A stretch of DNA of 64,000 nucleotides, from positions 124,001 through 188,000 of the forward strand of contig CAJQUW010006815.1 of the NCBI GenBank assembly GCA_907163375.1, written 5' to 3'. This stretch comes from Prostheceraeus crozeri. Lineage: Eukaryota > Platyhelminthes > Polycladida > Euryleptidae. Position 1 is the first letter of the stretch, and every line of letters starts with the position of its first letter. The notes under the pieces were generated by a model, which saw only the letters and a list, made by a program, of their open reading frames with translations, was not told the DNA's origin and did not search any database. A program made the translations under genes and the position numbers. Shown one piece after another: positions 53,926-64,000 of this stretch.

Positions 53926-56764
53926 TGACTGAATTCACAACAGCATTAGAAAGTTTTTATCCTTAGTTGAGACCCGGACTGCAGTGTGTAAAATGTTTTA
54001 TGTGACAGTCTTTTCACAAACGGTGAAGTGTAAATTCAGAGTGAATACATCTGTTAGGTATACATCAACTTTGGATGTGAAGTAAAGCGAATTATGTTAG
54101 ATGTACATAATGAATTGAATATTAGACAACGCATGCAAGTTTTTGACGACTTGAGTGTGTCATGAAAAACCCCAAGTCTAAGTTTAACATGTTGGATATA
54201 AAAAGATGAGATGGATAGGAATAAGTATTGAATGGAGTATGACCTTGTGTTTCATGACAACATGGTTTCAAAGTAATGAAAGACGTAGCGGTAAGAGTGT
54301 GTAAGTTAAACGTTGGTCATCAAGTTTCACGTCAAACACAAAGACGAAAACAATCATCAACAACTCAATCCTATGTCAACTAGATGTGACGTTCAGTTTT
54401 GCTAATCATTGAATGAGAGATACAAGTGAAAGACGATCACATGAAACTCAAAACTTATCAATGTACAAGAGTTCTGGAACTAAAACCCACTAAGTGGTGA
54501 AGTCAGCACAGAGCGCAAAGGCTTCTAAAGTGCTAACATTAGACATGAATGATAACGTTATTCTTCCAAGTTATATGATCAATGATAATCATGAGGTATG
54601 AAACTCTGCAGTATTAGCTACATGATTAAAAGTAGATACAAAGCAATGTAGAAGCGAATGCGTTTTACTTGTTGAATTAATGACACAACAGTGAATCAAC
54701 TAGAATAAACGCTCATCACGTTTTATAAATGTTTGGTGGGATCAGTGAAGTATGGGAAGGATGTTTGCATCAAATTGAAAGTAAGCAGTAACTAACTCGT
54801 GTACTCAAAACAGAAATTCAGGTTTACTAAAAGCAGTCTTCTACTGCACTGAGACTGAGAGTTTAGAATGTTGTTATGAAAACAAGTGTTCACCACAGCA
54901 CTAGAAAGTTTTACTGCACTGTGTAGGTTGTTTCACAGTGTTAAAAGGTCTTTTAGTAAGTACTACAGTGTTGAACGTTTTATAAAACCAGGTAAAGTCT
55001 TGTCACAAACGTTGAGTGTGTGAGGGCTAGCCATAAGTTCCATGACATTTAATCACGTTGGTCATAGCACAATTCCTAAAGTCCATAATCCAAGGGTAGG
55101 GTCATCTACGGTTGGAATTAGGGTTTTATATCACACACGTTAACCGTTAGTGTAGAATACGTGAAGCACATGTTCGCTTAAAAGTCTAAACGTTAACGTT
55201 GAAATAAGTTTTGTAAGAAGTTAAAAAACATTGACATGATGTTCTGAAAGTAGAAACTTAGCGAACGTTGAAAAAAGTTTTATGAAATGTTTCTGCAGTC
55301 ACTATCGTTAGCGTAGCAGCTTTACTAAATGTGTTGTTTGCCTTTATCAAATTGAATTCGTGTGTAGACTGTTTTGTAAATAAAGACAGATTTCATATCG
55401 TTGATGAGAGATAGTTACATGCTCATTATGTTATACACTTAACATTTGATGCAGTCAGCTGAAAGGTGATTGATGCATGTTCAATAGAAAAGTTGAATAC
55501 ATTGTATGTATCTTAGTGATCGGAATAATAAGCGTGTAAAGAGTTGATTAGGAAAATATATAATAGTCAACGCATGAAAGTTTCGTGTTATCCAAGCTAG
55601 GAATATATGAACATCATTAATCAGTCAGTGTTGTACTTTAACATCCATGTTTTGTACAAGGTAGGATTCGTCGGACGTTTTATGATGAAAAGTTGGATAA
55701 ATTCATGAAGCTTTGAGTAACACACAAACCAAGTATTGAAACGAAAAGCACAAGTGAGAAAAATCAGTGACATTAAAGACTTACGTATATCATGCTAAAC
55801 ATAAGGTAATGATGATGGATAGGAATAAGCGATGTAATTAATGTCTTGTATCACATGTGTTTACTTATACGTTTTCTGAAATTAACATGGGGATAGAACT
55901 GTAAAATTCACCAGTATGACTTTTACAATGTGAAGCATCTCGAAGCTCTAGGTAGACAATGACCAAAGAGTAAATAAAACCTAAGTGAAATACAGGGTCA
56001 TACAGAGGTTTAGGATTATACAACGCTTGTAGTGTTGATGTGAATGTTGTTCGACAGATTGGAACCGTTAAATGATCTGCTGATATGATTTACAGTTAAC
56101 AAGAAAATCAGTAAGACGAGTGATAGGAAAGCGACTTCACAAATGCAGACAAGTGAAGACTCTACTAAATGACTGCATGTACGGATTTTATCATCCATCA
56201 TCAAAGTGAATTTAGTTCAAGCGAGTTACATGAATGTTAAAAGTTGTACGCTGACAGAGACATAAGTTTACTAAATTATACAACAAAACTCTCAAATCAC
56301 TAAATCCATAGGATAGGTGTCCCTGTGTTGAGATTTAGGGATTTAGCGTTTTAAAAGTGTAAGTTACATAGATAAATCACTAAGCCCATGGCATAGTCAA
56401 CCCTATGACAAGACTTACCGTTTTATATGATCCATGTGAGCAATATCTGTTCGTGTAAGATGTGACTCAATGAGTTTAGTCAGATAATGTATCATCAATT
56501 TCATTCACTTGGTTATATGAAGAAAATGTGAGATAGAAGTGAAAGCGATCTCATAAAGTTTAGAACACATAGTAGTAACATTGTAGGAATAAGTAAAGTG
56601 AAACGTTATGTCGTATGAAATGAGTGATACAAGACTAGCTCACATTGAAATGAATTGCTAGTGTAACAAGAAGCTGTGTGGGTTTCAATAAACTTACATG
56701 TACATACTGTGTCGTTTTCTTTTCACATAAAGTTAGGCTTCAAACAGAGTGGATTGACTTAGTA
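53926..56764. other. Non-coding interior of Polinton 2
   Basis: No gene was recognised. The plus strand is poor in C. GGATAGGAATAAG words recur (near 54,212 and 55,818), and CCTAAATC/GGGATTTAG-type words recur near 56,300-56,420, which suggests old long-period duplications. In Polinton 1 the matching interval between the terminal region and the core holds coding genes. Confidence 0.45.
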
Positions 56765-57490
56765 ATAAAGTTACAACCATTTTACTGTTTGTAAAGTTAG
56801 GAATAATATCAGAATCATTTCAGTGTTTGTAAGATAGGTAAAGTACAAAATAAAGTCGTGACCATGTCACTGTTTGTAAAGTTAGGAATTTTGTCAGAAT
56901 CATTTCAGTGTTTGTAAGGTAGGTAAAGTATAAAATATTGTCACAAGCATTTTACTGTTTGTAAAGTTAGAAATAAAGTTGTTGTTTGTTAAGTTTGTAA
57001 GATAGGTAGAGCATAAAATAATGCTAGAATCATTTCAGTGTTTGTAAAGTTAAAGATAAAGTTGTTGTTTGTTAAGTTTCTAAGATAGGTGAAGCATGAA
57101 ATAAAGTTAGAATCATTTCAGAGTTTGTAAGATAGGTAAAGTATAAAATAATGTTAGAATCATTTCAGTGTTTGTAAAGTTAGAGATAAAGTTGTTGTTT
57201 GTTAAGTTTGTAAGATAGGTGAAGCATGAAATAAAGTTAGAATCATTTCAGAGTTTGTAAGATAGGTAAAGTATAAAATAATGTTAGAATCACTTCAGTG
57301 TTTGTAAAGTTAGAGATAAAATTTTTCTTTGCAAAGTTAGAAATAAAATTGTTGTTTGCAAAGTTAGAAATAACGTTGTTGTTTGCAAAGTTAGAAATAA
57401 AGTTGTTGTTCGTAAAGTTAGAAATAAAGTTGTTTGTAAAGTTTGAAGTAATGCTAAAATCATTTCACTGTTTGTAAAGTTAGAGGTAAT
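56765..57490 (+). repeat. Minisatellite of GTTTGTAAAGTTAG units
   Basis: Variants of GTTTGTAAAGTTAGAAATAA and GTTGTTTGT, and a longer unit of about 130 bases with AGAATCATTTCAGTGTTTG and GATAGGTAAAGTATAAAATA, repeat many times. The minus-strand frame reading LTLQTT repeats is an artefact of the array. Confidence 0.9.
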
Positions 57491-57708
57491 AGGTTTAACA
57501 AGCACGTTAGAAAGTAGACTGTACTGAGATCTAGGGATGTGATGGTCACATTAGAATTCAAGTGATTGAATGTCATCTTAATGAAGATAGAAATGTGTTT
57601 GTGGCTGCATGTGGTGCAAGTTTGGCTTCCCTTCATTCCATTGCATCATTTATCCTTCCCCTCTGCATTCCATATCCGAAGATGTGTTGCGGCCTTGGGA
57701 TCGTGATA

Positions 57709-58331
57709 TGGAAAGTGAAAATAAGGATTCGTTTCTAATTTACTTACCCAGTAATGCTTCTATGAATAAATTTCCCAAAAATAAACCATCAGACCATCGA
57801 GTAGACTTAAATCGTCCATTACTTCTAGAAGGTGAATGGGAAGTAGGTGTTTCCAGCATTTGTTATGATAGTAATATTCAGAATGTGAATGAATTGGAAG
57901 AAATGGTATTGACTCCTCGCAACCATGATGGAATAACGATGAATAGTGCATTCAAGTTTCCATACAATTTAACATCAGATGGAAAGTGGACTTATGAATG
58001 GAATCAGTTAGAATCAGATTATTATGGATCATCAGATGAAGACAAAATCATTAAGGCATTCAATAGTGGCAATGCTTCTATTATGAAAAATAATGGTCAT
58101 AAAGTTTATGAGTTTACTATCTATGAATGGCATGGGAGACACTTCTATCGTTTTCACTCTTTTACTAAAGGCCTTACATTGAGGTTGGATAATGAGTTCT
58201 ATCCACATCTCGGTTTTGGACACAGTCTGCATCTGACATCAATTGCTACTGCAAATGTTACAAAAATCTATTCAAACCGAATAAGCAAATTTCAATATAT
58301 ATTTGAAATATTTGATGAAGATGTTGTATAA
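57709..58331 (+). CDS. Polinton module protein A, Polinton 2 copy
   Basis: 207 residues from the ATG at 57,709 (MESENKDSF), the point from which it matches 41,901-41,280 in Polinton 1; upstream residues of the longer open frame have no counterpart there. By eye about four residues in five are identical. It includes LLLEGEWEVGVSSICY and EFYPHLGFGHSLHLTSIAT. It is open throughout and followed 18 bases later by module protein B, with the same spacing as in Polinton 1. Confidence 0.65.
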
Positions 58332-58349
58332 TGCGAAGAACGCATCATT

Positions 58350-59225
58350 TTGAAAAAGCGTGGTGTTCAACCTTTATCACTTATTGAGTTAGTAAAACGA
58401 TGGAATGAGACTGTGCGTAAGAAGTATGGAGAGAAAGTCATGGCGGACAAAAATAAGTTGGTCATTCAGAAATATAATGACAAACTTACAGTTTATTTCT
58501 CTCCAACCTTGCATCATTTTGTAAGACATGTATCGCCTATTATTGGAAGCGGTTTGGTTTATGCTTCTCATGAATATCGCACTAAAGCTGATTCAGTTAA
58601 TGATGAATGGTGGGTGGACATCCATGGTGATCGCATCAAGAAAATTTACCAATCTTATCAAGAAACTAAAGTTAGTATCAATACAATGCCGCGTCTATAC
58701 AATACAGTTGAAAACTTAATTCGTGTCATAAATCCATATATACAACATAAGTTGAAGCAAGTGGTGAAAAGTAGATATGATGCAAAGGCACATCACATTT
58801 CGTTTTCAATTAAAAATCAAAGTGCTGTTCTGAAACTGGGTGATCACATTCAATGTCAATTGAGTAACAATTTGAAAAACTCTGGCTTTTCATTGCTACA
58901 AGATAAGTTTGCTACTTCATACACGATTGGTGTATGAATACCAATGACAATTGATAAACATGAACAACATCTGTACATTCAAAGTGATCTGATTTCACAT
59001 ATTTCTGTTGGTGAAAAAAAAGAATACATTTTACGTAATTTCATTCATGATAAAGACGCTTCCTATGGAATCGTTGAGAAGATGTTTAAGCCTATTTTCT
59101 ACCATCCTGTTGTCGAGCAAACTATCCCGTCTATTTCTCTCAAAATTACAAATGGTTTACATGAGTGCATCCATGTGAAAGATACTAAATCCCTCATAAC
59201 TTTAGTGTTTCGCGAAACAAGGTGA
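58350..59225 (+). pseudogene. Polinton module protein B, Polinton 2 copy
   Basis: Close to 41,261-40,383 of Polinton 1 over its full length (LSLIELVKRWNETVRKKYG; DEWWVDIHGDRIKKIYQSYQ; ISVGEKKEYILRNFIHDKDA). About one break. It ends convergent to polB, with about 245 bases between. Confidence 0.6.
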
Positions 59226-62094
59226 AGTCATTGTAAAATTTTATTGAAATAAAAAGATATGTATGAAAAGTGTTTTGAAGAAGTGTTGACAAAGTGGGAA
59301 AGTCTTTTCACAGATATAGTGGGAATGAACTGACTGTAGGCATATATTCACAAGAAAGTGCAATCTAAAGCGATACATAAAGCAACAATGAATATCAACA
59401 AAAAACATCATCAAAATACTGATTTAATAATGAATCTATTTACACATCTCCTGAATGTGGTAGTGTGAGTTTAATTTTTTTGCGTGGTGATATGTTTGTG
59501 CCAGGATGTCCATGTGGAAGAGATGTTATGTCCTATCCAACACCTCTTATCCTCCCACGCTGAAAGTGCTCGCTTCCTAAATGTATGAGTTTTCACCTCA
59601 TGTATCTTTGATCTTAAGATGCTCATGTTGACGAACGTTATGTTCTTTTTTATGTAGACCATCTTATAGGCCCTATGTTTCATATTTACAACAATCGATT
59701 TAGATATGCCTTTTGCGCGCTTAATACTGTCACTGGAGTCTTTTGGTTTCATAGAATACATTTTAGGACAAAAGAATCATTTCCTTAATTTCCTTTCCTG
59801 CCATTTCATCTTTAAAGCATCCTAATTTTGCTTTATTTTTAGTAGAGTATAGTGGGTGATCTGTAGGATAATTTGATGTATCAAAATATTTTTCTAAAGA
59901 TTTTCCTACTTCATTGAAATTTAACTCTTTCTGAGCTGCGATACTTAAAAAGAAGCTGTCGGTATCACCACCCAGCAAACGCACGTCTTTAATTAGAGGG
60001 CATGGTTTTAATATTCTGTAAAAGAGTTGATACATTTCAAGCTTGGAATAATCTTACACAGCTTGTCCAATGTAGATGGGCTTGCACAACTCTACTTCTG
60101 ATTTTATCATTTTAGCACCAACCAACTTATCATCTATAATATCTCTATCAATAAAGAGAGGTAATGTCGCTAACTTTCGAAATTTATCATTACGATTCAC
60201 AAGTTTATAGTTTATACGTTTTCTAACATCCTCCATCGTCTTACCAAAAAGAATATTATTCTTATATTTATAGAAATCCTTTTCAAAATTATTTTGGGCT
60301 AGTGCACGTTTCTGGCTGCTACTATCAATATAAGGTTTCAGAAAGGCTTTCTGTCTAAATTTGATAGTGCGGCGAACTGTTTTTAAAATCATCCCCATTT
60401 CTAAATAACATTTTAAGATAGAGAAGTGGACTAAATAATTTTCTTTATCAAATTGAGTAAGCGAAAGTTTACGGCAAGGCTTATACTTGGGCTGTCCGCT
60501 CACTTCTAAATCTTTATGAAATTGTTTCATAAAGTCCGAAAACATATCTTCAGTCACTTCGCCTGATTCGGGTGCAAGTGGAAAATCCACAGTTTTATTT
60601 TTAATACTATTTGGATAGATGAGATCTATCTCAAAATAATATCTCCAGTCACCATTATCTGGAATAGCTAGTATGTTTGAAGGGTTGGAGAAATGCTGAA
60701 TTTCATTATCACCCAACCAGCTAAACTCAGAGTGAGGTAGAGGTTTGGACAGTGAACTACCATATAAATTTTTCTGGTCATAGTACTTAAGATGAATCTG
60801 ATCATCATCTACTATTTTTGATTTTATTTGATGCCTATTTACAAATGTGAGACCACTGCGAATTCCTCGTTCAAATAAATTATACATCTCTGGATCTTGC
60901 AATAGATGGATGGTCTCTCCAGTCATTTTAAAAGCAGACTGGAATGACATGGCTGGAAGACTGACAACGTGGATAGGATCTAATTTATATTCTTCTAATG
61001 CCACTCGTCGAAACTCCTGAAATACATCAGCCAGTAAAAATACATCTAATTTTAGATAGGCGATCATATAATCGCTAAACGTTTGACAGTCAAATTTTGT
61101 CCATGCAACTTGAGCATGATTGTAATCTTTTACCTTGCATTCTACACCAGTCAAATCATTTTTAAATTTGTCTATTGATGGAAGAGAAGTCTCACTAAGA
61201 TTAGAAATGTTATCAAAGTATGCATATGGAAACACTCCTTTGCGTGTGATGACTTCATCCGTCAAGTTAGGATATTGTTTCTTCAAATTTTGAGTTAGTG
61301 GAAGAGACTTAAGATTTTGAACGAGAGATACTAGTGATGAAATCATGAATTGATAGGAATCTAAAAATTTTGTCAAAATAGACATCTTATATACTTTTGC
61401 GGTCATGGCCATGAACTTTTCTCTCGTTTGAGCTATTACACTTAACTTCCGCTCTTTCATTTTTCCTAACCCACCTTTTATTATCATATGACTGTCATAA
61501 CCTTTGAAGTTATGAAAGATAACGGGTAGAGTACGCCGTTTCAGTCTCAGTGAAACATTACATCTTGTGCATAGCGCGTTTCTAAATTTACCAGTGATGT
61601 GATCATGGTCGCGTACTTTCTTGATTTTATCTTCATCAAACGTTTTATTACATTTTGGGCAGACTTAACAAATTTCAAACTTTACTTAATCATCTGCTGA
61701 CATATTCAATGATCTGCGTTGGAGTTCACTATCATATTTTTGCTGAAATTTGACAGCGCTTTCGAGGAATTGTAAGAATTTATGTATACCATCCTCACCT
61801 TGCCAGGCGTACATTTTATTATTTTTATTTTTGAAGTAATTATGCCATACCTCATAACATGATATGGTTGCCGCTTTATGGGTGTTATCATCAATATAGC
61901 GTTATGTCAGCATAGATGACACGAAGAGGACTTAATTCATCACCTTTCTCTCTATATGAAAACTCTTTATCTTTGGGCATGCATTCCATTTGCAGTTTAC
62001 CTCGCTTACACCATTCATAATGTGTTTCAAATTTATCTTTTGACCAGAAGGGGCGCATACAAAGGTCACATATGAAATACTCTCCTCTTCTATA

Positions 62095-63276
62095 CCATTC
62101 GGCATTCAAGTTTCACAAACCGGCAATCAACTTTGACAAACCGGCATTCAACTTTGACAAAATGTTTCGGCATGTACACGTAGTAATATACTTTTATCAA
62201 CTTTTTCAAGTAATTACAATGTATGTTGATTACGCATTTGAAAATTTCAAGTACTCATAAAAATCGCTATGGAATCCCTCCACTGGATTGAACTGAGTGA
62301 GCGTGGTTCATTGAAAGAATCTTACATTTCAGAAGTTGCTAACAAGCAGTCGTTGTATTATACACCACACGAACTCAAGGAAGGAGCCGAATTGGTTCCC
62401 GAGCAATGACGAGGATTCGTAACTGTCGGGGAAAGAATATCAACATCATTTTAGCCGTTGATGACAGCGGTGCAATCATTCACCACGAGGCCTATGTTGG
62501 TGGAGCGGCGGCTCACTTCGTGGAGTTCATGACAGAATTGTCTGCTTTAATTGGAGGTGAGGCTTGTGTCATTTATATGGACAAAACCCCATTACACAGA
62601 TGTGGTGACAACTTTATTGGAGTCCAGCAGCAGCACGAGATTCAGAGATTCGATGCTCCTTACTCACCCCAGCTCAACCCAGTGGAGGGGTGCTTCAGTG
62701 TCCTCAAAGCCTGCATCAAACGTCAGCTGCAAGAATTTCAGCCAGAGTTGGATGCTGAAAATGCACGTGAAGCTGGACAATCTCTAGCTGCATATAGAGA
62801 AGGTCGTCTTTTGTAGTTGGTACCTCAGAGTTTCCAAGAACTAGCACGTGAAAAAATTCGAGGATTCTATCGAGAGGTACACCGTGTTGCAGCAAAGTGC
62901 GTGGCAAGAGAGCCTTTACAGTGACTTCCATAACCGTCTGTTGCCCAACGTTGCAGAAGTTAAGTTCTTCACAGTTGAAAGAATTTCTCCTCTTTAGAGT
63001 TAGAATACCATTGAAATTGAATTATAACTAGTGGGTTTGATGAGATAAAGCTGAAATTGTAATTAAGTATTAATTGCATACTTTGTTAACTTAGTGGCTA
63101 GATATACTTAATTTAGATAGCTAATTTAGTGATTAGATATAATTGATTAATGAAAAATCAATATAGTTACTTCTCAAAGTTGATAAAAGTATATACCGTG
63201 CCAAAAAAGTTTGTCAAAGTTGAATGCCGGTTTGTCAAAGTTGATTGCCGGTTTGTCAAACTTGAATGCCGAATGG
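62095..63276 (+). mobile_element. Tc1/IS630-like DNA transposon
   Basis: 1,182 bases with terminal inverted repeats of 67 bases (62,095-62,161 and 63,210-63,276), identical except for about one base. Each repeat is built of three copies of a 21-base unit, GGC(A/T)TTCAA(G/C)TTTGACAAACC or close variants. It is flanked by TA on the left and TG(TA) on the right, so a TA target duplication is likely, with one later change. It carries a shortened DDE transposase. It lies in the polB of Polinton 2 and is the youngest layer. Confidence 0.88.
62269..62816 (+). pseudogene. Shortened DDE (Tc1/IS630) transposase
   Basis: The main frame, 62,406-62,816 (136 residues), carries the second half of a DDE_3 catalytic domain: RNCRGKNINIILAVDDSGAI, FVEFMTELSALI, VIYMDKTPLHRCGDNF (second Asp, usually MDN.P.H) and FDAPYSPQLNPVEGCFSVLK (Glu). 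A separate short frame at 62,269-62,409 (MESLHWIELSERGSLKE) overlaps its start by an ATGA and may be a remnant of the N-terminal half. The helix-turn-helix DNA-binding region and the first catalytic Asp are missing, so this copy could not move by itself. The usual length is about 340 residues. Confidence 0.8.
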
Positions 63277-63437
63277 TGTAGATGTCAAGTGGGAATGTAG
63301 TCGAGTCATTTTAGGAATACCACAGTAATGCGAATTTTCACTATCATTTTGATATACTAGCAAGAGATTGACTACCCGATCATAAGTTGATGAACGGTTG
63401 TTGTAGCGAACACACCTAACCCTTTGGCGACTAAAGC

Positions 63438-64000
63438 CAATTTCAAGTTGCCTGCTAGTGTTCTAATATTTTATTGGAAATCTTTTCTATATGCATCGTT
63501 GTCCTTTTTAGCTAAAACGATGCGTATGGATGCAATATGATATTTTGGGCACTCTTTGTTACACAATTTGATGATCAATCATTTTAATTGCATATTGAAG
63601 CGGTTGCTGAAATACTGACGCAAGTCTAAAAGTAATTAGTAATAGTCCTATATTATACATAGTTTGGCTTAGGTTTGCATCAATTCTTTCATTTGTTTCA
63701 CACCCAGACTAAAAGCAAAGCATTTTTCAGAAAACATATTCCATAATATACGATGTATATTCTATAGCGTCGAATGAAACAGCGTGAAACATTCTCCAAT
63801 GCACAGTCCTGGTTTTGAAGCGCATGTAGAACAATGATATAGGGATTCCTTCCTGATTCCACTCTCATAGAACATCCTGCATCGCTTTTGAGGACGTTTC
63901 TTGCTTGTTATCTGTAGAAGGAATCTTTTCGATGGAATGCTGTAGAGGCTCTGAGAGACTACTTTGATGACGTGATTGACGGCGATTTCGTTGTCTGGGA
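63438..64000. other. Unrecognised sequence at the right edge
   Basis: Similarity to Polinton 1 stops near 63,437 and nothing else is recognised. It may be another insertion, a deletion junction in Polinton 2, or flanking DNA. The BEL remainder (RNase H, integrase) is not visible here. Confidence 0.4.

Larger units (their letters stand above)
50953..63437 (-). mobile_element. Polinton copy 2, inserted in the BEL element
   Basis: Left terminus AGTAGTAAGGAATCCTCCCA at 50,953, the same start as Polinton 1, next to BEL coding sequence (TGAAAT just outside, expected as target duplication). It holds a terminal region, non-coding sequence with tandem arrays, one A-B module on the plus strand and polB on the minus strand, the inverse of the order in Polinton 1. 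Similarity with the Polinton 1 polB region continues to 63,437 on both sides of an inserted Tc1/IS630-like transposon and then ends. Integrase, capsid, protease, PC4-like and TBP-like genes were not found. The copy is broken (at least half a dozen breaks) and partly deleted. Its right terminus is not recognised. Confidence 0.8.
59471..63437 (-). pseudogene. Polinton 2 DNA polymerase B, split by a transposon
   Basis: The second polB copy, on the minus strand. Recognisable parts are FICDLCMRPFWSKDKFETHY, IYADITLY (Exo I area), YLKLDVFLLADVF (Exo III), KYYDQKNLYGSSLSKPLP (motif A), YKNNILFGKTMEDVRKR (motif B), LLGGDTDSFFL (motif C) and a C-terminal HTFRKRALSAWEDKRCWIGH. The similarity to Polinton 1 is interrupted by the Tc1/IS630-like element at 62,095-63,276 and resumes at 63,280-63,437. 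The N-terminal zinc-finger part is not seen. About four breaks besides the insertion. Confidence 0.85.

Noticed and set aside
53577-57490. A CRISPR-like or centromeric array
   Set aside because: The units are contiguous without spacers, the genome is eukaryotic and the arrays are confined to the Polinton.
57290-57505. Minus-strand repeat protein (LTLQTT repeats)
   Set aside because: Translation of a minisatellite.
57609-57708. N-terminal extension of module protein A in Polinton 2
   Set aside because: The matching frame in Polinton 1 has unrelated sequence before MESENKDSF.

Overview
The window reads as animal nuclear DNA, probably from a marine invertebrate. It is A+T rich and gene poor, and the one recognisable host gene has spliced structure. 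It also carries a CR1/L2-type LINE, Polintons, a BEL/Pao retroelement and a Tc1/IS630-type transposon, a mix typical of echinoderms, hemichordates and similar lineages. The palindromic word TAGGCCTA recurs through the left part, and sea-urchin-like histone 3' signals occur further right. Both hint at an echinoderm-like host, but this is inference.

Positions 1-30,679 are host-like sequence with few features. They hold the last coding exon of a DEG/ENaC (ASIC-like) sodium channel on the minus strand (8537-9466), a tRNA-derived repeat (about 7812-7890), a decayed LINE with ORF1 joined to a reverse transcriptase (11,432-13,513), a second LINE tail (15,480-15,716), two facing arrays of a TGACGCA/TGACTCA motif (15.0 and 21.0 kb), microsatellites and long stretches where nothing was recognised.

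Positions 30,680-47,430 are Polinton 1. From left to right it holds a GC/poly-C terminal region, a TATA promoter and a leader intron. A coiled-coil protein gene and two small genes follow, each of the three followed by a histone-type 3' stem-loop. Next come a small minus-strand gene, a protein-primed DNA polymerase B with zinc fingers at its N-terminus, two copies of a two-gene module of unknown function, and two PC4-like genes. A TATA-binding-protein-like gene overlaps the second PC4-like gene in another frame. The block ends with protease, major capsid protein, a basic pX/pVI-like protein and the integrase C-terminus with chromodomain. No packaging ATPase was found. Many parts are still open, so the copy looks fairly young, although polB and some others are broken.

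Positions 47,431-50,952 are the left half of a BEL/Pao element (LTR, primer site, gag, protease, RT) inserted in the Polinton 1 integrase. At 50,953 it is cut by the terminus of a second Polinton, whose first bases (AGTAGTAAG) match those of Polinton 1. Polinton 2 (50,953 to at least 63,437) holds the same kind of terminal region, about 4 kb of non-coding sequence with tandem arrays, one copy of the two-gene module and a polB in inverted order. A Tc1/IS630-like transposon (62,095-63,276) sits inside that polB. The layers are therefore Polinton 1, then BEL, then Polinton 2, then the DNA transposon.

The most interesting reading is that Polinton 1 carries its own transcription kit: a TBP-like protein, PC4-like proteins, TATA-driven short genes and histone-type, probably non-polyadenylated, mRNA ends. 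I do not know of a Polinton described with this set.
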